A stretch of 64,000 nt of DNA from Arthrobacter sp. FW305-BF8 (GTDB lineage: Bacteria > Actinomycetota > Actinomycetes > Actinomycetales > Micrococcaceae): assembly GCF_021789315.1 (NCBI RefSeq), contig NZ_CP084561.1, positions 124,001 to 188,000 on the forward strand, written 5' to 3'. Under the pieces are notes generated by a model, which did no database searches, was not told the origin of the DNA, and saw only the letters and a list, made by a program, of their open reading frames with translations. A program made the position numbers and the translations under genes. Position 1 is the first letter of the stretch, and the number at the start of each line of letters is the position of its first letter. Shown here in pieces: positions 42,494-49,522 of this stretch.

Positions 42494-43408
42494 TTAGGAG
42501 ACCTTGGCGATGAGTGCCTTGAGATCGGCCAGGTCCTGCGGTGCGAGGTTCTGCAGCGGGGGACGGACGCCGCCGGCGGAACGGCCGATGGCGTCAAGGC
42601 CGCCCTTGACGATGGACACGGAGTAGCCCTTCACGCGGTCACGGATGTCCAGGTACGGAATGACGAAGTCATTGAGCTTCTGGTTGACGGCTACACGGTC
42701 GTTGTTGCGGACGTCCTGGTAGAAGTCGAGCGCGAACTGCGGCACGAAGTTGTACATGGCGCTGGAGTAGGTGCTCATGCCCAACTGCAGGAGCGGCAGC
42801 GCGAAGGTCTCTGCGGTGGGGAGGCCGCCCAGGTAGAACAGGCGGTCGCCGAGCTTGGCGTAGACGCGGGCGTCGTGCTCGAGGTCGCCCACGCCGTCCT
42901 TGAAGCCGATGAGGTTCTCGTGGCGGTCGGCCAGCGTGGCCACCGTGGTGTCCTTGTAGATGGCGTTGGCGCGGTTGTAGATGATGACGCCGAGGGAGGT
43001 GGCGCGGCAGACGGCGCTGACATGCTCGATCAGGCCGCCCTGGTCGGCTTCGGTCAGGTACGGCGGCAGGAGCAGGATACCCTCGGCGCCGGCGGCCTCG
43101 GCGGCCTTGGCGTTTTCGATGGCCTGGGCGGTGGAACCGCCGGCGGAGGCCAGGACGGGGACGGTGCTGCCGACTTCCTCGACGGCGGCACGGACCACGC
43201 GGGCGGACTCGGCCGGAGTGAGCGAGAAGCCTTCACCCGTGCCGCCGGCGGCGAAGAGACCGGCAACGGGGTAGCTGGCCTGCCATGCCAGGTGCTTGCG
43301 GTAGTTTTCCTCGTCGAACTGCAGCTCTGCATCGAAGGAGGTCACGGGGAAGGACAGCAGCCCGTCCTTGAGGGTGTTGGCGAGTTCCTGGGGTGAAAGT
43401 TTAGCCAC
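42494..43408 (-). CDS. kdgD: 5-Dehydro-4-deoxyglucarate dehydratase (decarboxylating)
   Basis: 304-residue DapA-superfamily barrel that converts 5-keto-4-deoxyglucarate to 2-oxoglutarate semialdehyde with loss of CO2 and water. It has GGTGEGFSLT, the Tyr of GVIIYNRAN and the Schiff-base Lys of GFKDGVGD. The opening GLLSFPVTSFDAELQFDEEN is typical of this subgroup. GTG start at 43408 with AAGGA upstream. First gene of the operon; its promoter and a likely LysR site lie at 43468-43522. Confidence 0.95.
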   Translation of the reverse strand: MAKLSPQELANTLKDGLLSFPVTSFDAELQFDEENYRKHLAWQASYPVAGLFAAGGTGEGFSLTPAESARVVRAAVEEVGSTVPVLASAGGSTAQAIENAKAAEAAGAEGILLLPPYLTEADQGGLIEHVSAVCRATSLGVIIYNRANAIYKDTTVATLADRHENLIGFKDGVGDLEHDARVYAKLGDRLFYLGGLPTAETFALPLLQLGMSTYSSAMYNFVPQFALDFYQDVRNNDRVAVNQKLNDFVIPYLDIRDRVKGYSVSIVKGGLDAIGRSAGGVRPPLQNLAPQDLADLKALIAKVS

Positions 43409-43467
43409 GGGATTGTCCTTGGAGTCTGTGCCGCAGGCGGCGGGGTCTGTGGTGGTGGTTCCTTTTC

Positions 43468-43522
43468 AGACTAGGGAGGCCCGTCCATGCCTGTCCAAGT
43501 GCATTTTTGTATCTATTGATAC
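43468..43522 (-). promoter_or_regulatory. kdgD operon promoter and LysR-type site
   Basis: On the minus strand, TTGGAC (43498-43493), 19 bases, TAGTCT (43473-43468) is a likely promoter about 60 bases before kdgD. Just upstream of the -35 lies GTATC-TATT-GATAC (43509-43522), a perfect 5-4-5 inverted repeat, where a LysR activator usually binds. Confidence 0.55.
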
Positions 43523-43557
43523 CCCAGGCGCATGGAGGCCGTTGAAGCTGAAGGCGC

Positions 43558-44442
43558 TCAGTTGGCGGCGAACTCCAAGTCCCGCAACAGCCGCACCAGG
43601 GCAGGGTTCTTTGCGTCCCGGTTCCAGATGGCGTGAAGCTCCACGGGCTCTTCCTCGCCGCTGGCCAGCCGCAGGAACGACACCCCCCGGATACCCAGCC
43701 CTGTTGCCGAGTGCGGCACGAAGGCCACCCCGCGCTTGGCGGCCACGAGCGAGACCATGGTGAGGATCTGGCTGACGGTGTGCACCACGTTTTCATGCCG
43801 GATGGAGTGCAGGCGGACCACAAGGTCATAGAAGTACCTCGCCTCCGTCGGGGAATGCATGATGAGCGGCTCGTCTTTGAGGTCCTCGTTCTCGATGTCC
43901 CGCTTGAGGCCTGCGAGGGGGTGCGACGCGGGAACCGCCAGCACCATCGATTCGCGGTACAGCAGATGGGAGTCGAAAATCTCGGTGTCGAACGGCGGCC
44001 GTGCCAGGCCGAGATCCAGTTCGCCGGTGAGCAGGCCCTGGATCTGCTCGCCCGTGACCAGCTCCTGAAGGTCGATGTCCACGTCGGGCACGATCGCACC
44101 GATCTCTTCCAGCAGTGGGCCCAGAATGCTGAAGCCGCTCGCGGCCGTGAAGCCGATGCGGAGATGGCCCTGCCGGCCGGAGGCGATCCGGCGTGCGGTC
44201 ACGGGCGCCCTGCTGGCCAGCGCCATGAGTCTGCGGGCCTCGTCAAGGAAAGCGCGTCCGGCTGCCGTCAGCTCGACCCGCCGGTTGTCCCGTTCGAGCA
44301 GCTCGGCCCCCACGGTCTTCTCCAGTTTCTGGATCTGGCGGCTGAGCGGCGGCTGGGTCATGTTGAGGCGCTCGGCGGCCCGGCCGAAGTGCAGTTCCTC
44401 GGCGACCGCGATGAAGCCGGTCAGCTGGTCGAAGGTAAACAT
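43558..44442 (-). CDS. LysR-family transcriptional regulator
   Basis: 294 residues. The N-terminal helix-turn-helix is FIAVAEELHFGRAAERLNMTQPPLSRQIQKLE (about residues 10-41), followed by the effector domain (GHLRIGFTAASGF, ELDLGLARPPFDTE). It lies between the glucarate operon (same strand, 150 bases downstream) and the divergent transporter genes, with a dyad in the divergent gap, so it most likely activates both in response to a hexarate or an intermediate. Confidence 0.93.
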   Translation of the reverse strand: MFTFDQLTGFIAVAEELHFGRAAERLNMTQPPLSRQIQKLEKTVGAELLERDNRRVELTAAGRAFLDEARRLMALASRAPVTARRIASGRQGHLRIGFTAASGFSILGPLLEEIGAIVPDVDIDLQELVTGEQIQGLLTGELDLGLARPPFDTEIFDSHLLYRESMVLAVPASHPLAGLKRDIENEDLKDEPLIMHSPTEARYFYDLVVRLHSIRHENVVHTVSQILTMVSLVAAKRGVAFVPHSATGLGIRGVSFLRLASGEEEPVELHAIWNRDAKNPALVRLLRDLEFAAN

Positions 44443-44462
44443 GATGCCCTCCCGGTATTACT

Positions 44463-44492
44463 TGATGCATATTTGGGCTTAGACATGCATCA
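44463..44492. promoter_or_regulatory. Dyad operator between lysR and tctC
   Basis: TGATGCAT (44463-44470) and ATGCATCA (44485-44492) are exact inverted copies 14 bases apart in the 146-base divergent gap. Their size and position suit a LysR-type recognition site controlling lysR itself and the transporter genes. Confidence 0.6.
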
Positions 44493-44588
44493 TAACGCCT
44501 CCCTACACTCGACCTAGCGAACCGGCAGTGACCCGGTTCACACAGACCTACGGGCTGAGGCAGCCCGCAGTGCAAACGAGGAGTTTCA

Positions 44589-45590
44589 ATGATGCACTTC
44601 CCCACCCGCCGCGCCGTTCTCGGAGCGGCGTCGGCTATCACCCTGCTGGCCATGACCGCGTGCGGCAACGTTTCCGGCGGCAGCGCCGATTCATCGAAGT
44701 ACCCCAACGGCCCGGTCACCCTGACCGTGGGCCAGGCACCCGGCGGCAGCACCGACCTCATCGCACGCGCCGTCTCCGAAGGTGCGGCAAAGACCCTCGG
44801 CGCCCCGATGCCCGTGGTGAACAAGCCCGGCGCCAACGGCGCACTCGCCAGCAAGGAGGTGGCGGGCAAGCCGGCCGACGGCCAGAACCTGCTGCTGCTC
44901 ACCGCTTCCCTGATCACGATCACCCCGCTGGCCGTGACCGCGGACGAGGCTGTCAACATCGATGACTTCGACATCATCTCGGGCCTGTCCCAGGACGACT
45001 ACGTGCTGGTTGCCAGCGAAAAGTCCGGTTTCAAGTCCATCAAGGACGTGACCTCGGCCGGCCGCAACATCACGTACGGCACCACCGGCGTCGGCACGGG
45101 CAGCCAGCTCGCCCAGACCGTTCTCTTCAAGCAGGCCGACGTGAAGGGCACCGACGTGCCGTTCGACAGTGGAAAGCCCGCCCTGACTGCAGTCCTGGGC
45201 AACCAGGTGGAACTGGCAACCATCCAGCTCGGCGAGGCCATGCCGCAGATTGAGGCCGGCAAGGTGTCCCCGCTGCTCGTCTTCTCCGAGGAGCGCAACT
45301 CCTTCCTGCCGGACACGCCCACCGCCAAGGAATCCGGCTACGACGTTCCGGTTGCGCAGTACCGCGCCGTCGCCGCCCCCAAGGGTACGCCGAAGGAAGT
45401 CAAGGACAAGCTCGTTGCCGCCATCCAGGAGACCCTGAAGTCGGATTCCTACAAGGAGTTCAACAAGAAGAACATGCTGACTCCGAAGGAAATCTCGGGT
45501 GAAGAAGTTGTCACCCAGTGGAAGGACTACGCAGCCAAGTACAAGGCGCTGGTGGAGAAGTACGACATCAGCCTCGCCGGGAACAAGTGA
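44589..45590 (+). CDS. Tripartite tricarboxylate transporter substrate-binding lipoprotein (TctC family)
   Basis: 333 residues. Signal peptide with a lipobox (ITLLAMTAC), then the TctC-type binding domain (TLTVGQAPGGSTDLIAR, VVNKPGANGALASKEV, YRAVAAPKGTPKEV). It captures a carboxylate outside the membrane and delivers it to the TctAB carrier. GAGGAG precedes two consecutive ATGs (44589, 44592); either could be used. The context makes a hexarate such as glucarate the likely substrate. Confidence 0.93.
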   Translation: MMHFPTRRAVLGAASAITLLAMTACGNVSGGSADSSKYPNGPVTLTVGQAPGGSTDLIARAVSEGAAKTLGAPMPVVNKPGANGALASKEVAGKPADGQNLLLLTASLITITPLAVTADEAVNIDDFDIISGLSQDDYVLVASEKSGFKSIKDVTSAGRNITYGTTGVGTGSQLAQTVLFKQADVKGTDVPFDSGKPALTAVLGNQVELATIQLGEAMPQIEAGKVSPLLVFSEERNSFLPDTPTAKESGYDVPVAQYRAVAAPKGTPKEVKDKLVAAIQETLKSDSYKEFNKKNMLTPKEISGEEVVTQWKDYAAKYKALVEKYDISLAGNK

Positions 45591-46183
45591 TTCCAGTGCA
45601 GGCAGCATCACCGGTATCCGGCGGAGGGAACAGCTCCAACGCTGTTTCCTCCGCCGGGAACGGCACCAATGACCTTCCCGGCACCGAGTTGGATGACCTG
45701 ACTCCAGAGCAGCTGGCAGCCCAGTGGGAGGAAGAAAAGCCTCCGGCCGCCGGTGCCCTGGCAAATGTCGGATCTTCGCTGGTGGTCATCGGCGTGGGCA
45801 TCGGCGCCGTGGTCCTGTCCGTGGCCATGGGCTTGGGTACACCGTCCGCCCCGCAGCCCGGCCTGTGGCCGTTCATGATCAGCTGCGTGATGGTGGTCCT
45901 GGGCCTGTTCCAGCTGATCGTGGGCCGGCACAACCGGGACGCGGAGAAGTTCACCCGCATGTCCGCGGCCCCGCTGACCGGGCTGGTCACACTTGCCGCC
46001 ATGGTGGCCCTCATGCCAATCGCCGGCTTCGAGCTGCCGGCCCTGGTGCTGTGCATCATCTGGATGCGCTTCCTCGGCGGCGAAACCTGGCGCTCCACGC
46101 TCCTGGTCAGCGCCGTCGTCGTGGCAGCTTTCTACGGCATCTTCGTGATGGCGCTCAACACTTCCATCCCCCACCTCTTCTAG
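45587..46183 (+). CDS. Tripartite tricarboxylate transporter small membrane subunit (TctB family)
   Basis: 198 residues with a hydrophilic N-terminal 55 residues and four hydrophobic segments in the TctB pattern (SLVVIGVGIGAVVLSVAMG, PGLWPFMISCVMVVLG, LVTLAAMVALMPIAGF, STLLVSAVVVAAFYGIFVM). The GTG at 45587 overlaps the tctC stop as GTGA; a second GTG at 45596 is possible. It pairs with the large subunit. Confidence 0.88.
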   Translation: MIPVQAASPVSGGGNSSNAVSSAGNGTNDLPGTELDDLTPEQLAAQWEEEKPPAAGALANVGSSLVVIGVGIGAVVLSVAMGLGTPSAPQPGLWPFMISCVMVVLGLFQLIVGRHNRDAEKFTRMSAAPLTGLVTLAAMVALMPIAGFELPALVLCIIWMRFLGGETWRSTLLVSAVVVAAFYGIFVMALNTSIPHLF

Positions 46184-46192
46184 GAGACCACC

Positions 46193-47725
46193 GTGGATTT
46201 CCTGAATCCCGTGATCAACGGATTTGCAGTCGTCCTGGAGCCAATGAACCTCCTGTACTGCCTGATCGGCGTCGTCATCGGCATGCTGATCGGTGTATTG
46301 CCCGGTCTGGGGCCCGCGGCAACCATCGCCATCCTGCTTCCGCTCACCTACAACGTTGAGCCCGTCACCGCCATCATCATGCTGGCCGGCATCTTCTACG
46401 GTGCCCAGTACGGCGGCACCATCACTTCTGTGCTCCTGCGCCTGCCCGGCGAGGCATCCTCGGTGGTCACCGTCTTCGACGGTTACCAGATGGCCAAGCA
46501 GGGACGGGCCGGCACGGCACTGGGCCTGGCATCCATCGGTTCGTTCATCGGCGGCACCGCGGCCATCATCGGCCTGACGTTCCTGGCCCCGATCGTGGCG
46601 AGCTTCGCCCTGGACTTCGGCCCCGCCGAGTACACGGCCCTGGCGCTGCTCGGCATCCTGCTGGTGGCCACGATCAGCAGCGGCTCCAAGACCAAGGCAC
46701 TCATCGCGGCCGCGCTCGGCCTGCTGCTGGCGACCGTTGGCCGGGACATCTTCACCGGCGAAAACCGGTTCACCTTCGGAAGCCTCGAGCTGGCCGACGG
46801 CATCGACTTCGTCCCGATCGCCATGGGCATCTTCGGCCTCGGCGAGATCCTGTACAACCTTGAGGAGCGGCACCGCGCCGCGAAGGCGCCCTCCGCCGTC
46901 GCGAACGTCTGGCCCTCCCGGGGTGACCTCAAGCAGGCATCCGGCGCAATCGGCCGCGGTTCGGTCCTCGGCTTCTTCCTGGGCATCCTGCCCGGCGGCG
47001 GTGCCACGATCGCCTCGATGGCCTCCTATGCCATGGAAAAGAAGCGGGCCAAGCAGCCCGAGCGCTTCGGCAAGGGTGCGCCGGAAGGCGTGGCCGGGCC
47101 GGAAACCGCCAACAACGCCGCGGCGACGTCCTCCTTCATCCCGCTGCTCACCCTCGGCATTCCGGCCAACGCCACCATGGCACTGATGTTCGGCGCGCTC
47201 CTGATCCAGGGCGTCACTCCTGGCCCGCAGCTCGTGGAACAGGACCCGGGACTGTTCTGGGGCGTGGTGAACTCCATGTACATCGGCAACATCCTGCTGC
47301 TGATCATGAGCCTGCCGCTGGTGGGGATCTTCGTGAAGATCCTCCGCGTGCGCGCCGCCATCCTGGCGCCCATTACGGCGCTGATCACCCTGCTGGGCGC
47401 GTACACGATCAACAACAGCATGTTCGACGTCACGCTCGTGGTGGTCTTCGGCATCGTGGGCTACTTGATGAAGAAATTCGGCTTCGAGCCCGGCCCGCTG
47501 GTGCTGGCCTTCGTGCTCGGCTCCCTGCTCGAAAGCTCGCTGCGGCGCGCCCTGCTGGTGTTCGGCGGTGACCCGCTGGGCTTCTTCGGCCGGCCCATCT
47601 CCGCCACGCTCCTCATCGTGTTCGTCCTCGTGGCTGCGCTCCCGGGCATCCGCTCCGCGCTGGCCAAGCGCAAGGCCACCGTCCCCGCGGGAACCGCCGC
47701 CACAGAAATCAAGGAGAAGGTATGA
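46193..47725 (+). CDS. Tripartite tricarboxylate transporter large membrane subunit (TctA family)
   Basis: 510 residues, about 12 hydrophobic segments. The family signature GMLIGVLPGLGPAATIAILLP and IFYGAQYGGTITSVLLRLPG lie in the first 100 residues, and the second-half repeat LGIPANATMALMFGALLIQG is also present. It is the sodium- or proton-coupled carrier. The start is a GTG at 46193 with TAGGAGA upstream. It overlaps the stress-protein gene by four bases. Confidence 0.95.
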   Translation: MDFLNPVINGFAVVLEPMNLLYCLIGVVIGMLIGVLPGLGPAATIAILLPLTYNVEPVTAIIMLAGIFYGAQYGGTITSVLLRLPGEASSVVTVFDGYQMAKQGRAGTALGLASIGSFIGGTAAIIGLTFLAPIVASFALDFGPAEYTALALLGILLVATISSGSKTKALIAAALGLLLATVGRDIFTGENRFTFGSLELADGIDFVPIAMGIFGLGEILYNLEERHRAAKAPSAVANVWPSRGDLKQASGAIGRGSVLGFFLGILPGGGATIASMASYAMEKKRAKQPERFGKGAPEGVAGPETANNAAATSSFIPLLTLGIPANATMALMFGALLIQGVTPGPQLVEQDPGLFWGVVNSMYIGNILLLIMSLPLVGIFVKILRVRAAILAPITALITLLGAYTINNSMFDVTLVVVFGIVGYLMKKFGFEPGPLVLAFVLGSLLESSLRRALLVFGGDPLGFFGRPISATLLIVFVLVAALPGIRSALAKRKATVPAGTAATEIKEKV

Positions 47726-48126
47726 GCATCATCGTTGGATTCGTCCCCACGCCGGCGGGGGAAGCTGCCCTCGCGGCCGGCATCGCGGAGGCCCGCCTCC
47801 GCAACCAGGACCTGGTGATCGTCAACTCCGCCCGTGAAGGCGCCCTGGTGGACAAGTCAGTTGCGCCGGACGAGGTCCTGGCCAAGGCCTCCAGGCAGGC
47901 AGCGGACGCAGGGGTCACGGCCCGGGTGATCCAGCCGCCCTACCAGCATGACCTCGCGGATGAGTTCCTCGACGTCGCCCGGGAGGAAAACGCCTCCCTG
48001 ATTGTCATCGGGCTGCGGCACCGCACGCAGGTGGGCAAGTTCATCCTGGGCAGCCACGCCCAGCGCATCCTCATGCAGGCTGACCGTCCCGTTTTGGCCG
48101 TGAAGGCCGACGGCGGCCAGTTTTAG
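47722..48126 (+). CDS. Universal stress protein (UspA family)
   Basis: 134 residues, one Usp domain. The ATP-binding signature is IGLRHRTQVGKFILGSHAQRIL. The ATG overlaps the tctA stop as ATGA. Usp genes are often fused to or next to TctA-type and other secondary carriers, where they may sense energy state; a regulatory role in transport is inference. Confidence 0.92.
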   Translation: MSIIVGFVPTPAGEAALAAGIAEARLRNQDLVIVNSAREGALVDKSVAPDEVLAKASRQAADAGVTARVIQPPYQHDLADEFLDVAREENASLIVIGLRHRTQVGKFILGSHAQRILMQADRPVLAVKADGGQF

Positions 48127-48148
48127 TACCCGAAGCACCGCTTGGTAA

Positions 48149-48186
48149 GAGGCGGGCCGGGACCCGTAGGGGATCCGGCCCGCCTC
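48149..48186 (+). terminator. Hairpin after the transporter operon
   Basis: GAGGCGGGCCGG (48149-48160) pairs with CCGGCCCGCCTC (48175-48186), a 12-bp stem 22 bases after the Usp stop. No T-tract. Confidence 0.6.
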
Positions 48187-48220
48187 AGCCGTATCCCGCA
48201 CTCTTCAAAAGGACCGACCC

Positions 48221-48538
48221 ATGACCACTCTGATCGCATCCACTCCCCGCCAGCACCGCTCGCGGCAGCGGACCATCCCCGCAGGCGAGCCCGCCCGCCC
48301 CAACCCGCTCGAGCCCGTGCCCAACTGGTGCAAGCTTTCGCGCCGGGACGAGGTGACCGTGTGCCGCGACCGGCGGAAGGTGGCCACGGGCCGCGTTGAC
48401 ATGGTGGCGCTGGACGGCAGCGTCTTCTGGATCATCCAGGAGGACGGAAAGGGCCGCGCCATGATCCACCAGAAGGACGGGCTGACGGTCTTCCGGAAAG
48501 CCGGCAAGGCCCGCCGTCCCCGGCACTACGGAAACTAG
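48221..48538 (+). CDS. Hypothetical small basic protein
   Basis: 105 residues, ATG at 48221 with AAAAGGA upstream. The N-terminal third is Arg/Pro-rich and probably disordered. The rest (EVTVCRDRRKVATGRVDMVALDGSVFWIIQEDGKGRAMIH) looks like a small beta-barrel. No family recognised. It stands alone between two hairpins. Confidence 0.75.
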   Translation: MTTLIASTPRQHRSRQRTIPAGEPARPNPLEPVPNWCKLSRRDEVTVCRDRRKVATGRVDMVALDGSVFWIIQEDGKGRAMIHQKDGLTVFRKAGKARRPRHYGN

Positions 48539-48650
48539 CTCGCCCCGCCGTGACGTCGGACTCTTAAACTCCTTCAGCGGAATACCAGCCGCCGAAGGGG
48601 CCTTGTTTTAAGCGGGCTCCGACGATCGGCTGCCCCGCGAAAGGACATCT

Positions 48651-48923
48651 TTGCCTGCCTTTATCCCGTTCACCATGTGCGCCACCGTCCGCGACGGCCA
48701 CAGCCGCTCCTTCGGCACCGACTTGGAACGCCTCACGTCCACCCACCGCGGCTGGGCGCCGCTGGACATGGTCAAGTCCACCAACACCAAGGCTCTCCTC
48801 CGCGGTGCGATCCCGCAGAGCGCTCATACGGCCACCGACGCGAGTCTTGCCCGCTACCTCCAGACCCGCCTTGCCGCCGACACCGACATCCATTTGGACC
48901 TCACTGTGAGCATCGAACGGTAA
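48651..48923 (+). CDS. Hypothetical protein
   Basis: 90 residues from a TTG at 48651 with AAAGGA six bases before it. It reads AFIPFTMCATVRDGHSRSFG, then a polar C-terminal half ending in DIHLDLTVSIER. No family recognised. An intrinsic terminator follows 12 bases after the stop, which supports a real gene. Confidence 0.68.
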   Translation: MPAFIPFTMCATVRDGHSRSFGTDLERLTSTHRGWAPLDMVKSTNTKALLRGAIPQSAHTATDASLARYLQTRLAADTDIHLDLTVSIER

Positions 48924-48934
48924 GGACTTTCGCC

Positions 48935-48960
48935 AGCCCCGGACCTTTGGGTCCGGGGCT
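48935..48960 (+). terminator. Intrinsic terminator
   Basis: AGCCCCGGACC-TTTG-GGTCCGGGGCT followed by TTCCTGT. An 11-bp stem, 4-base loop and short T-rich tail; one of the two most conventional terminators in the window. Confidence 0.82.
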
Positions 48961-49038
48961 TTCCTGTGCAGCGACACGAACGTTCCGGCAGGCATAAGCT
49001 AATACCAGAAGGTCGCTTCCAGCACCGGGGAGCTTATC

Positions 49039-49362
49039 GTGGACACTGAAACCGCCGCCGTGACCGGTCATGACGTCACCACCATCACCTGCGTGTGCGG
49101 CAACACCGTCAGCAGGGACGGACTGATCCAGGCCAACTCACAAGGCGTGCCCGTTTACGCCGGCGCGAACGCCTCCATCCCCGCGGAGCTCGCGCAATGG
49201 CCCGCCGATGAGGATCTTTACACACTCTGTCCCTCATGCGGCCGCGTGTACCGTGACACGACAATCGAAGAGACAGGGACCGCGCCCGTTGCTTTCCGGG
49301 TGGACGTCACCGTTAGTCCGATCGCAGAGGCAATCCGAGCGCACTGGAACCTCAGCACATAA
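49039..49362 (+). CDS. Hypothetical protein with Cys pairs
   Basis: 107 residues, GTG at 49039 with GGGGAG upstream. TCVCGNTVSRDG near the N-terminus and LCPSCGRVYRDT near residue 65 make a CxC...CxxC set, suggesting a small zinc ribbon. Family unknown. It lies alone before the GH13 gene. Confidence 0.75.
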   Translation: MDTETAAVTGHDVTTITCVCGNTVSRDGLIQANSQGVPVYAGANASIPAELAQWPADEDLYTLCPSCGRVYRDTTIEETGTAPVAFRVDVTVSPIAEAIRAHWNLST

Positions 49363-49522
49363 GAACCGCGCCCGTAAAACAATCGTGATTCCCGCCGTCG
49401 TCGGCATAGGGTGGGCGAAGCGGACAAGCGTGAATACTCTCCAGACGCCGGGGTACGGAAGGACTTGAAGAACACCCCCGGGGGGAGGTGCCACGCAGGA
49501 ACCACCGATAAAGGAGAACTCT

